Source: DATBFX01 sp036558305
Lineage (GTDB): Bacteria > Chloroflexota > Chloroflexia > Thermomicrobiales > UBA6265
NCBI GenBank assembly: GCA_036558305.1
Contig: DATBFX010000319.1
Coordinates: 1 to 6,407 of the forward strand
Direction: 5' to 3'
Length of the DNA stretch: 6,407 nucleotides
Position numbers and translations under genes: made by a program. The notes beneath the pieces are model-generated. The model had not been told where the DNA came from and did not search any database. It was given only the letters and a program-made list of their open reading frames with translations. The stretch's first letter is position 1; the number at the start of each line of letters is the position of its first letter. This document shows positions 1 through 6,293 of the stretch, one piece after another.

Positions 1-2
1 CG

Positions 3-620
3 GACGACCGAGACGTCGAAGGCGTCGGCGACGCCTGGTCTCAGGATGGTCAACCGCACCGAGCTTCCCTCCGGTCCCCGGACCAGGGCCAGCGCGGCTT
101 GCTCGTCGACGCCCTGACGAAGGCAAAAGCCGACGGCGTGACGGGGATCGTGCTCGACCTGAGGAACAACGGCGGCGGTTGGGTCCAGAGCGCCCAGGAA
201 ATGATCGGCCGCTTCGTGTCGAAAGACAAAGGCGCGGCCCTCTACGAAGACGCCGATCCGAACGACCCCGAGATGACGGCCGAACCGATCGTCGGCGGCG
301 GTCCGGAAGTCTTCGACACGCCGATGGTCGTGCTCGTCAACGGCGGCACCGCCAGCGCGGCGGAGATCGTCGCCGGTGCGCTCAGGGATTACGGCCGGGC
401 TCGGCTGATCGGCGAAAAGACCTTCGGCAAGGGTTCGGTGCAGCGCGTCCACGATTTCGACGACGGTGCCTCGGCACGCATCACATTCGCGGTCTGGCTG
501 ACGCCGAACAAGAACCAAATCCAGGGTCAGGGCCTGCAACCGGACGTCGTCGTCGCCGCTGCCGACGGAACGGATACCGATCCGCAACTGGACCGGGCGG
601 TGACCGAACTGGGCCAGTAA
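3..620 (+). CDS. Carboxyl-terminal processing protease, peptidase S41 (5'-truncated)
   Basis: C-terminal part of a tail-specific serine protease of the CtpA/Prc family, which degrades or trims exported or membrane-associated proteins from their C-terminus. The conserved core is clear: VLDLRNNGGG (encoded at 153-182), the strand PMVVLVNGG, then GTASAAEIVAGALRDYGRA and TFGKGSVQ. The catalytic serine is the Ser of GTASAAE (codon 354-356) and the general-base lysine is in TFGKGSVQ (codon 429-431). Their spacing of 25 residues, with an Asp 11 residues after the Ser, matches E. coli Prc S430/D441/K455. The domain ends with the usual LTPNKNQIQGQGLQPDVVV segment and a short tail. The N-terminal membrane anchor and PDZ domain lie off the left edge. 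TTG at 99 is in frame but is not a credible start, because it would cut into the S41 fold. Between 3 and 98 this frame is open but lacks the usual GY-x-R-I strand, so a frameshift or edge error is possible. The family is certain; the first 98 bases are not. Confidence 0.88.
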   Translation, partial: DDRDVEGVGDAWSQDGQPHRASLRSPDQGQRGLLVDALTKAKADGVTGIVLDLRNNGGGWVQSAQEMIGRFVSKDKGAALYEDADPNDPEMTAEPIVGGGPEVFDTPMVVLVNGGTASAAEIVAGALRDYGRARLIGEKTFGKGSVQRVHDFDDGASARITFAVWLTPNKNQIQGQGLQPDVVVAAADGTDTDPQLDRAVTELGQ

Positions 621-637
621 CCGCCGCGCCAATTTTT
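596..637 (+). terminator. Weak candidate intrinsic terminator of the S41 protease gene
   Basis: GGCGGT (596-601) pairs with ACCGCC (620-625) around the stop codon. Beyond one mismatch, A603-T618 and C604-G617 can also pair. TTTTT follows at 633-637, but only after a spacer of about seven bases, so this is a poor match to a classical terminator. The T-run also belongs to the first of the operator-like repeats, so it may have nothing to do with termination. Confidence 0.25.
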
Positions 638-673
638 CCGAGATTTAACGAAGCCCTTACCGTCCGTTAACGG
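634..673 (+). promoter_or_regulatory. Candidate Pho-box array: four 8-bp direct repeats upstream of the response regulator
   Basis: Four imperfect copies of NTTWMCGN are seen: TTTTCCGA (634-641), TTTAACGA (644-651), CTTACCGT (656-663) and GTTAACGG (666-673). Start-to-start spacing is 10, 12 and 10 bp, about one helical turn. PhoB-type regulators are known to bind tandem direct repeats at about 11-bp spacing, and cyanobacterial and Bacillus Pho boxes also have a TTAA-like core. The position just upstream of the regulator and the phosphate genes fits an autoregulated Pho promoter. The first repeat is the weakest, with T in place of A at position 4. The repeats are seen directly; the operator role is inferred. 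Confidence 0.5.
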
Positions 674-681
674 CGGCCGCG

Positions 682-687
682 TATCGT
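682..687 (+). promoter_or_regulatory. Weak -10-like hexamer downstream of the Pho-box-like repeats
   Basis: TATCGT matches four of six positions of the sigma-70 -10 consensus. It starts 8 bases after the last repeat, where the -10 sits in promoters whose -35 is replaced by a Pho box. No good -35 hexamer is visible. Transcription would then start at about 694, next to the GTG at 695, implying either a leaderless message or use of the ATG at 734. Confidence 0.25.
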
Positions 688-694
688 TGGCAGC

Positions 695-1516
695 GTGGAG
701 ATCGGCACGCACAACGGAGCCGCGCACGACCCGATGGCGCAGATGGGCTCGACCGTCGCGACCGACGGGGGACGGGAGGAGACGACCGTTCTCGTCGTCG
801 AAGACGATCCGACGCTGTTGAGCACCCTCTCGTACAGCCTGTCGCGCGCCGGCTATCGCGTCCTCCTGGCGGCGGACGGCGAAACGGCCCTGGCGACCGC
901 GCAGCGCGAAGGCTCGCGGCTGGACCTCGTCCTGCTCGACCTGATGCTGCCGAGGATTAGCGGGTTTCAGGTGCTCCGGCAGCTTCGGACCAGATCCGAC
1001 GTCCCGGTCTTGATCCTGTCGGCACGGGGGGCCGAGGAAGACAAGATCGACGGTCTCGAACTCGGCGCCGACGACTACGTCGTCAAACCGTTCGCGCTGC
1101 GGGAGTTGCTGGCTCGCGTTCGCGCCGCGGTCCGGCGCCGGGCGGTACCGGCGGCGCGGCCGCCGGCCGTCCTGTTTCGCGGTCCGTTGCGGATCGAACC
1201 GGATCGCCGCCGCGCGATGGTCGGCGACAAGGAATTGCAACTTCGCCCAAAGGAATTTGGACTGCTGCTGACGCTGGGGATGGAACCGGGCCGCGTGTTC
1301 GGCCGGCAGGAGCTGCTGGACGTGGTCTGGGGCGAAGAGATCATCGTCGACGAGCGGACGGTGGACGTCCACATCTCCTGGTTGCGCGGCAAACTCCACG
1401 ACGCCGGCATCGCCGCCGAGATGATCAAGACGGTCTACGGCTCGGGCTACCGATTCGTGGTGCCACCAGCGCCTGAGGAGGACCACGGTGGTGCACCGTC
1501 GCCGCGCCCGACTTAG
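695..1516 (+). CDS. phoB: OmpR/PhoB-family response regulator, probable phosphate regulator PhoB
   Basis: Two-domain transcription factor of 273 residues. The receiver domain (about residues 30-149) has the acidic pair D37/D38, the phosphoacceptor D82 in VLLDLMLP, the switch Ser S109 in LILSAR, and K131 in VVKPF. A winged-helix DNA-binding domain of OmpR type follows (about 160-256): the L-RPKEF turn, the recognition helix in DERTVDVHISWLRGKL (219-234), and the wing IKTVYGSGYRF. When phosphorylated it would activate genes for phosphate uptake. Assignment to PhoB rather than another OmpR-family member rests mainly on its position directly ahead of pstSCAB-phoU. The start is uncertain: GTG at 695 gives a 29-residue extension before the receiver and has no obvious Shine-Dalgarno. 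ATG at 734 (residue 14) lies 14 bases after a GGAG, and ATG at 743 is also possible. No histidine kinase gene follows. The C-terminal tail (257-273) is Pro-rich and probably disordered. Confidence 0.85.
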   Translation: MEIGTHNGAAHDPMAQMGSTVATDGGREETTVLVVEDDPTLLSTLSYSLSRAGYRVLLAADGETALATAQREGSRLDLVLLDLMLPRISGFQVLRQLRTRSDVPVLILSARGAEEDKIDGLELGADDYVVKPFALRELLARVRAAVRRRAVPAARPPAVLFRGPLRIEPDRRRAMVGDKELQLRPKEFGLLLTLGMEPGRVFGRQELLDVVWGEEIIVDERTVDVHISWLRGKLHDAGIAAEMIKTVYGSGYRFVVPPAPEEDHGGAPSPRPT

Positions 1517-1520
1517 CGCC

Positions 1521-1550
1521 CTCGCCGGAAGGTCCCGGCCATTCGGCGAG
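1521..1550 (+). other. Hairpin just after the phoB stop
   Basis: CTCGCCG (1521-1527) is the exact reverse complement of CGGCGAG (1544-1550). The stem extends inward through a G-U pair and an A-T pair, giving about nine pairs with a 12-base loop. It begins four bases after the regulator stop. No T-run follows, so it is not a standard terminator. It could cause partial attenuation or mark an mRNA processing site between phoB and pstS, which would suit the different protein amounts needed. Function is inference. Confidence 0.35.
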
Positions 1551-1554
1551 CGTA

Positions 1555-1571
1555 CCGAGCACGTCGCTCGG
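1555..1571 (+). other. Small hairpin or dyad between phoB and pstS
   Basis: CCGAGC (1555-1560) and GCTCGG (1566-1571) form a perfect 6-bp stem with a 5-base loop, 19 bases before the pstS Shine-Dalgarno. It may stabilise the 5' end of a pstS message or act as an operator dyad. Short GC-rich dyads also arise by chance in DNA of this composition. Confidence 0.25.
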
Positions 1572-1589
1572 ACGCGTCGTGACACGGAG

Positions 1590-1596
1590 AAGGAGG
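1590..1596 (+). promoter_or_regulatory. Strong ribosome binding site that fixes the pstS start
   Basis: AAGGAGG followed by six bases and GTG at 1603. A further GGAGGAG-like purine run surrounds it. This places the pstS start at 1603 rather than at the upstream in-frame GTG at 1579, which would add eight mostly Arg residues that are really the translated Shine-Dalgarno. Confidence 0.8.
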
Positions 1597-1602
1597 AGGA
1601 GA

Positions 1603-2712
1603 GTGGCGATTCGTTACCCTGCGAGAAAGAGGCTGACGGGAGTGGTGGCGCTCGCCGCGGTCGCGGTCAGCCTGGTGATGCCGCTGACCTCGCCGGCGCA
1701 GGATCAGTTGACGTTGAACGGCGCCGGGGCCAGTTTCCCGAACCCGTTCTACTCGAAGGCGTTTGCCGAGTACACGAAGCTCAACCCAAGCGTTCGCGTC
1801 AACTACCAGTCGGTCGGCTCGGGCGCCGGCATCAAGCAACTCACCGAGAAAACCGTCGACTTCGGCGCCAGCGACGTACCGATGTCGGACGACCAGTTGA
1901 CGGCGGTCGGTGGTCCGGAGGCCGTGGTGCACGTCCCGGCGACGCTTGGCGCCGTTGCGATCACCTACAACCTCCCGTCGTTGACGGAACCGGTCAACCT
2001 CGACGGACCGACGCTCGCCAACATCTTCCTCGGCATCATCACCAAATGGAACGACGACGCGATCAAGGCGCTGAACGCCAACGTCGACCTTCCCGGCACC
2101 GACGTCGCCGTCGTCCATCGCTCGGATGGCTCCGGCACGACCAACATCTTTTCGACTTACCTGTCGTCCGTCAGTGATGACTGGAAGTCGAAGGTGGGCG
2201 CGGGGGCCTCGCTGAACTGGCCGGTCGGCATCGGCGGCCAGGGCAACGAGGGAGTCGCCGGGCAGGTGAAGCAACTCGAAGGCGCAATCGGCTACAACGA
2301 GCTGGCGTACGCGAAGCAGAACAGTATCGCGTTTGCGAACATCAAGAACTCCGCCGGCTCGCTGGTCCCACCGTCTGCCGCGGGTGCGACAGCCTGCGCC
2401 GCCGCCGCGGCGGCGACGATGCCGGCCGATCTCCGCGTGACGATCGCCGGTTGCACGGGCGATGACGCGACCATTTATCCGATTTCCGGTTTTAGTTTCG
2501 TCCTTCTCTACACCGATCAGACCGACGCAACCAAGGGCAAGGCGTTGGTCGACCTGTTTTACTGGCTCATCCACGACGGGCAGCAATACGGGGCGGACCT
2601 CGACTACGCGCCGCTGCCGGCGGACGTAGTCGACAAAGGCACGGCCAAACTGCAATTGGTCACCTCTAGCGGCCAACCGCTGCTTCAGGTTCCGGCGACT
2701 CCGGCGGCATAG
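1603..2712 (+). CDS. pstS: Phosphate ABC transporter, phosphate-binding protein PstS
   Basis: Extracytoplasmic phosphate receptor of 369 residues that delivers phosphate to the PstCA channel. The N-terminus is a Sec signal peptide: basic RYPARKR, a hydrophobic stretch at about 11-28, and a likely cut after SPA (residues 30-32). The phosphate-site segments of the family are present in order: GAGASFP (40-46), SVGSGAGI (70-77), DFGASDVPM (86-94) and HRSDGSGTT (172-180). The YPISGFSFVLLY segment typical of the C-terminal lobe starts at residue 292. There is no lipobox cysteine, so the mature protein should be soluble rather than lipid-anchored. The only two cysteines, C265 and C284, flank an Ala-rich stretch and could form a disulfide. 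The start is GTG at 1603, set by the strong Shine-Dalgarno. As the receptor it is probably needed in excess over the channel subunits; the hairpins upstream may contribute to that. Confidence 0.95.
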   Translation: MAIRYPARKRLTGVVALAAVAVSLVMPLTSPAQDQLTLNGAGASFPNPFYSKAFAEYTKLNPSVRVNYQSVGSGAGIKQLTEKTVDFGASDVPMSDDQLTAVGGPEAVVHVPATLGAVAITYNLPSLTEPVNLDGPTLANIFLGIITKWNDDAIKALNANVDLPGTDVAVVHRSDGSGTTNIFSTYLSSVSDDWKSKVGAGASLNWPVGIGGQGNEGVAGQVKQLEGAIGYNELAYAKQNSIAFANIKNSAGSLVPPSAAGATACAAAAAATMPADLRVTIAGCTGDDATIYPISGFSFVLLYTDQTDATKGKALVDLFYWLIHDGQQYGADLDYAPLPADVVDKGTAKLQLVTSSGQPLLQVPATPAA

Positions 2713-2734
2713 AGCGGAAGGAAAGCCTACGACC

Positions 2735-3733
2735 GTGATCGGACAACGATCGGCGACGGTCGAGCGAGCGGATTTTGTCGGGCGGCGACCTCTGCGGTGG
2801 TCGTCGTCCCGTTCCGCCGACCGCGCCTTCGAAGGCGTCGCCGCCGCATTCGCGGCCTCGATCGTCCTGCTCGTGATCCTGATCGGTATCGAACTCTGGC
2901 ACGGCTCCCACCTGGCACGGAGGGAGTTTGGTCTGGGGTTCATCACCGAGCAGACCTGGGATCCGGTCCACGCCGTGTTTGGCGCGGCGCCGTTCATCTA
3001 CGGCACGGTGCTGACCTCGCTGATCGCGCTGTTGCTGGCAGCGCCGCTCGGGATTGGCACCGCGATCTTTCTCATCCTCCTCGCGCCGGGTTGGCTCCGG
3101 CCAACCGTGGGTTTCCTCGTCGAAATGCTCGCCGCGATTCCCAGCGTCATTTATGGGCTGTGGGCGCTCTTCGTGCTCGTTCCGATCGTTCGTTCCGACG
3201 TCGAGCCGTTTCTCAAACGGACCTTCGGATTCCTCCCGTTGTTTCAGGGGCCTGCCTACGGCGTTGGATACCTGGCCTCGGCGCTCGTGCTCACGATCAT
3301 GATCCTGCCGACCATTACGGCCGTCTCACAGGCGGTCCTCTACACGGTGCCCAGAGCACAACTCGAAGGCGCCTATGCCATCGGCGCAACGCGATGGGAG
3401 GTCATCACCGGCGTTGCCCTGCCATTCGCCCGGAGTGGCATTTTCGGCGCGACGATCCTGGGACTGGGGCGAGCGCTCGGCGAGACGATGGCGGTCACGA
3501 TGGTGATCGGGAACCGCGCCGAAATCGGCACGTCGTTGTTTGCGCTCGGACACACGATGGCGGCCGTGATCGCCAATCAGTTCAACGAGGCCGACAACGA
3601 CCTCTACGTGTCGGCTTTGATCGAAATCGGCTTGATCTTGTTTGTGGTTTCGATCCTCCTCAATTTGGCGGCGCGGGGTCTCGTCTGGCGCATGGGTGGC
3701 CGATCCGGGGCGGCGGAGATGAGGAGGGCGTGA
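2735..3733 (+). CDS. pstC: Phosphate ABC transporter permease PstC
   Basis: Inner-membrane permease subunit, 332 residues, that pairs with PstA to form the phosphate channel. Hydrophobic segments lie at about residues 32-54, 86-117, 125-152, 178-202, 234-256 and 300-320, the six-helix layout of the family. The EAA loop that contacts the PstB ATPase is visible as EGAYAIGATRWEVITGVALP (211-230), followed by the LGRALGETMAVTMVIGN helix characteristic of PstC. The first ~30 residues are Arg/Ser-rich and should be cytoplasmic. Start GTG 2735 has an AAGGA at 2718-2722, with a rather long 12-base spacing; no better start is seen. It follows pstS by 22 bases, and its TGA overlaps the pstA ATG by one base (TGATG), so the two permeases are translationally coupled. 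Confidence 0.93.
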   Translation: MIGQRSATVERADFVGRRPLRWSSSRSADRAFEGVAAAFAASIVLLVILIGIELWHGSHLARREFGLGFITEQTWDPVHAVFGAAPFIYGTVLTSLIALLLAAPLGIGTAIFLILLAPGWLRPTVGFLVEMLAAIPSVIYGLWALFVLVPIVRSDVEPFLKRTFGFLPLFQGPAYGVGYLASALVLTIMILPTITAVSQAVLYTVPRAQLEGAYAIGATRWEVITGVALPFARSGIFGATILGLGRALGETMAVTMVIGNRAEIGTSLFALGHTMAAVIANQFNEADNDLYVSALIEIGLILFVVSILLNLAARGLVWRMGGRSGAAEMRRA

Positions 3734-4596
3734 TGCACGAGTCGAGCCACTCGAGCGGGTATGCCTACCGGAAGACGAAGGGGCGCATCTTCGAAGGACT
3801 CTGCATGCTCGCGGCCTTCGCCGGGGTTGGCGTGTTGATCGCCATCTTCATCTACATCGCCCTCAAAGGCATCGGTGCGATCAACATGGCCTTTTTCACC
3901 AAGACGCCGGTGCCGGTCGGCGAGACGGGCGGCGGGATCTCCAACGCCATCGTGGGAACCCTCCTGATCGTCGGCATCGCCGCGGTGATCGCGCTGCCGA
4001 TCGGTATCGGTGCCGGCACGTACCTCGCCGAGTTCGGGCGTGGCCGTTTTGCCGATCTCGTGCGGCTCCTTGCGGACGTGTTGACGGGGGTTCCCTCGAT
4101 CGTCGTCGGCATCCTGGCGTACGAGTTGGTTGTCACACGGATGCATCACTTCTCCGCGTACGCGGGGGGAATCGCGCTCGCGGCCCTGATGTTGCCGCCG
4201 ATCGTGCGCACGACCGAGGAAATTCTCCGTTTGGTACCGCGCGAATACACGGAAGCCGCGCTTGCGCTCGGGGCTCCCCGCTGGCGGACCGTGTTGCGGA
4301 TCGTCTACCCGGCGGCGCAAGGTGGGTTGATCACCGGCGTCATGCTTGCGCTGGCACGGGCGTCGGGAGAGACCGCACCGCTCCTCTTTACCGCCTTCGG
4401 TAACACGTTTTGGAACCTGAATCCGAATCAGCCCACGTCCGCGTTGCCGCTTCAGATCTACCAATACGCGATTTCGCCCTACGACGACTGGCATCGCCAG
4501 GCCTGGGCGGCCGCGCTCGTCCTGGTGGTGCTGGTGTTTGTCCTCAGTGCGTGCGCTCGCATCGCGACCAGAAAGAGTACCGTCGGGCGATCGTGA
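3733..4596 (+). CDS. pstA: Phosphate ABC transporter permease PstA
   Basis: Second channel subunit, 287 residues. Hydrophobic segments are at about residues 24-45, 70-98, 109-135, 144-160, 197-218 and 260-278. The EAA loop is EAALALGAPRWRTVLRIVYP (174-193), and ARASGETAPLLFTAFGN follows as in PstA proteins. The start is ATG 3733, supported by GAGGAGG at 3721-3727 with five bases of spacing and by the one-base TGATG overlap with the pstC stop. The reading frame stays open for a long way upstream, to an ATG at 2797, but that stretch translates to Arg-rich sequence unlike any membrane protein and lies antiphase within pstC; it should not be taken as the gene start. The protein acts with PstC, PstB and PstS. 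Confidence 0.93.
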   Translation: MHESSHSSGYAYRKTKGRIFEGLCMLAAFAGVGVLIAIFIYIALKGIGAINMAFFTKTPVPVGETGGGISNAIVGTLLIVGIAAVIALPIGIGAGTYLAEFGRGRFADLVRLLADVLTGVPSIVVGILAYELVVTRMHHFSAYAGGIALAALMLPPIVRTTEEILRLVPREYTEAALALGAPRWRTVLRIVYPAAQGGLITGVMLALARASGETAPLLFTAFGNTFWNLNPNQPTSALPLQIYQYAISPYDDWHRQAWAAALVLVVLVFVLSACARIATRKSTVGRS

Positions 4597-4675
4597 GCGG
4601 CAGTACGACGACCGGTAGGGATTCGAGCAGCGCCGGATGGGGCCGACGGTCTGCGCCACCTAGGAGACGATCGCG

Positions 4676-5524
4676 ATGGCAGTCGATCGAGCCACCAACG
4701 ACGTACCCGTTCGGGTTGCGCCGGGCGGGGTTGCGAACAACGGCGATGCCGGGGCAGCGCCGGAGACGTTGGTGTCGCTCCGAGACGTCAACGTCTTCTA
4801 CGGTCTGTTTCATGCTGTGACCGGCGTCGGCTTCGATGTGCCCAGGCAGCGGATTACGGCGCTGATCGGTCCGTCCGGTTGTGGCAAGAGTACGGTGTTG
4901 CGCAGCATCAACCGCATGAACGACTTGATCCCCAGCGCCCGGGTCACCGGGCAAATCGTGTACCACGGGCAGAACATCATCGCGCCCGGGGTCGATCCGG
5001 TCAGCGTGCGGCGAAGCATCGGCATGGTGTTCCAAAAACCGAATCCGTTTCCCAAGTCGATCTACGACAACATCGCCTGGGGCGCGCGGATCAACGGCAT
5101 CAAGCGCAACATGGACGAGTTGGTCGAGCGTTGCCTCCGGCAGGCCGCGCTCTGGGATGAGGTCAAGGACAAACTCAAGCAGAGCGGTCTCGCCCTCTCC
5201 GGTGGACAACAACAGCGCCTCTGCATCGCCCGCGCGCTGGCGATCAGCCCGGACGTCGTCCTGATGGACGAACCGGCGAGCGCCCTCGATCCGATTTCGA
5301 CGCTCAAGATCGAAGACCTGATGCGCGACCTGGTCCGCAACTACACGATCGTCATCGTCACCCACAACATGCAACAGGCCGCGCGCGTCTCCGATCAGAC
5401 CGTTTTTTTCTCGCTCAACGAGAAACGGCAAGGCATCCTGGTCGAGGCGAGTCCGACTCGCGATCTGTTCACCAACCCGAAGGACCAGCGAACCGAGGAC
5501 TACATCACGGGTCGATTCGGTTAG
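4676..5524 (+). CDS. pstB: Phosphate ABC transporter ATP-binding protein PstB
   Basis: Cytoplasmic ATPase, 282 residues, that drives phosphate import by the PstSCAB complex. Motifs in order: Walker A GPSGCGKST (65-73), Q-loop at VFQKPNPFPKSIYDNIAWG (118-136, Q120), ABC signature LSGGQQQR (174-181), Walker B VVLMDEP (194-200, catalytic E199), D-loop SALD (202-205) and the switch H230 in VTHNMQQAARVSD. The PNPFPKSIYDN stretch and the C-terminal RTEDYITGRFG are diagnostic of PstB among ABC ATPases. An N-terminal extension of about 30 residues, low in conserved features, precedes the domain. AGGAG at 4662-4666, nine bases before the ATG, supports this start. The gap to pstA is 79 bases, the largest between transporter genes here, with no clear promoter or terminator in it. 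Confidence 0.96.
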   Translation: MAVDRATNDVPVRVAPGGVANNGDAGAAPETLVSLRDVNVFYGLFHAVTGVGFDVPRQRITALIGPSGCGKSTVLRSINRMNDLIPSARVTGQIVYHGQNIIAPGVDPVSVRRSIGMVFQKPNPFPKSIYDNIAWGARINGIKRNMDELVERCLRQAALWDEVKDKLKQSGLALSGGQQQRLCIARALAISPDVVLMDEPASALDPISTLKIEDLMRDLVRNYTIVIVTHNMQQAARVSDQTVFFSLNEKRQGILVEASPTRDLFTNPKDQRTEDYITGRFG

Positions 5525-5563
5525 CGCCCGCGCGAGCAGAGGAATGGGAAGGACGCGTGCCCG

Positions 5564-6229
5564 ATGACGCGAGTGACCTACGCTCACCAGATCCAACAAC
5601 TGCGCGAAGACGTCGTCGCCATCGCCAGCATGGTGGACAAGGCGATCGCGCGATCGGTCGACGCCTTGAAGCTGCAAGACGTTCAACTCGCCCGTGACGT
5701 CATCCAGGCAGATGCCGCGATCAACCAGCAGCGATGGCAGACGGAAGAGCGCGCGCTGATGGTCATCGCGACACAGGCGCCGATGGCGGGCGATCTCCGT
5801 ACGATCGCGGCCGTGATCCACATCGTTACCGACCTCGAACGGATGGCCGACCACGCCGCGGGAAACGCCCGGATCGTCATCCAGACGTCGGAGGAACCGC
5901 TGCTCAAACCGCTGGTCGATATCCCGCGCATGTCGGACCTGGCGCGCGCCATGCTCTCGGACAGCATCACCGCCTTCATCGTGGAGGATGCCGAGGCGGC
6001 AAGGGCGATCGTCGCGCGAGACGACGAGGTCGACGATCTTTACAATCAGGTCTACCGCGAGTTGCTCACCTTCATGATGGCCGATCCCTCGACGATCAAC
6101 CGGGCGACGCACCTGCTCTGGGCCGCCCACAACGTCGAGCGGATCGCGGATCGCGTGACCAACATCTGCGAGCGGGTCGTCTTCGCGGTGACGGGTGCGC
6201 TTGAGGAGATGGCTGTATCGACGTATTGA
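5564..6229 (+). CDS. phoU: Phosphate signalling regulator PhoU
   Basis: All-helical cytoplasmic protein of 221 residues, the usual PhoU length, built of two repeated three-helix domains. The metal-binding E-x-x-x-D motif appears once in each half: DLERMADHA (E92/D96) and NVERIADRVTNICE (E192/D196). The conserved APMAGDLRTIAAVIHI stretch (72-87) precedes the first. PhoU is known to restrain the Pho response in high phosphate by linking the Pst transporter to the PhoR kinase, and to limit uptake through Pst. Its place right after pstB is the standard arrangement. ATG 5564 has AAGGA at 5549-5553 with ten bases of spacing. It lies 39 bases after pstB, so very likely in the same operon. Confidence 0.95.
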   Translation: MTRVTYAHQIQQLREDVVAIASMVDKAIARSVDALKLQDVQLARDVIQADAAINQQRWQTEERALMVIATQAPMAGDLRTIAAVIHIVTDLERMADHAAGNARIVIQTSEEPLLKPLVDIPRMSDLARAMLSDSITAFIVEDAEAARAIVARDDEVDDLYNQVYRELLTFMMADPSTINRATHLLWAAHNVERIADRVTNICERVVFAVTGALEEMAVSTY

Positions 6230-6251
6230 TGGCCTGGGGGACGGTTCCGAC

Positions 6252-6293
6252 CCTTGCCGTCATTCCGAGTGGAGCCGAGGAATGACGGCGGGG
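6252..6293. terminator. Long hairpin between convergent genes; possible bidirectional terminator and REP-like palindrome
   Basis: GCCGTCATTCC (6256-6266) is the exact reverse complement of GGAATGACGGC (6279-6289), with a 12-base loop. On the + strand RNA the stem extends outward through two G-U and two C-G pairs to 6252-6293, about 15 pairs. It starts 22 bases after the phoU stop and ends directly at the stop codon of the converging reading frame, so it could end transcription from both sides. No T-run follows on either side, so Rho-independent action is uncertain. The loop region repeats CCGAG in direct orientation (6265-6269 and 6275-6279). From memory, palindromes of the form GTCATTCCGAG...GAGGAAT recur in many bacterial genomes as dispersed repeats. 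Confidence 0.55.

Noticed and set aside
527..1585. Minus-strand open frame (352 codons) opposite the response regulator
   Set aside because: Shadow of a gene whose receiver and winged-helix residues are all intact; Arg/Gln-rich translation with no domain.
1579..1602. Upstream GTG start for pstS
   Set aside because: The added residues are a run of Arg encoded by the purine-rich Shine-Dalgarno itself; the GTG at 1603 has ideal spacing.
1513..2997. Long minus-strand open frame (494 codons) opposite pstS and the start of pstC
   Set aside because: Arg/Asp/Val-rich low-information translation lying entirely opposite real genes; no motif, no credible ribosome binding site.
2797..3732. Upstream in-frame extension of pstA, starting at ATG 2797
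   Set aside because: The extension overlaps pstC in another frame and reads as Arg-rich sequence. The ATG at 3733 has a good Shine-Dalgarno and a stop-start overlap with pstC.
4597..4675. Possible internal promoter or terminator in the 79-base gap before pstB
   Set aside because: No convincing -35/-10 pair, hairpin with T-run or operator-like repeat was found; only the pstB Shine-Dalgarno is supported.
4544..6130. Very long minus-strand open frame (528 codons) opposite pstB and phoU
   Set aside because: It is antisense to two proteins with complete diagnostic motifs. Its translation is rich in Arg, Asp, His and Val without any recognisable domain, as expected from the complementary frame of G+C-rich codons.
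6229..6285. Short + strand frame after phoU starting ATGGCCTGG
   Set aside because: About 18 codons, no ribosome binding site, and it runs through the palindromic repeat; no evidence that it is translated.
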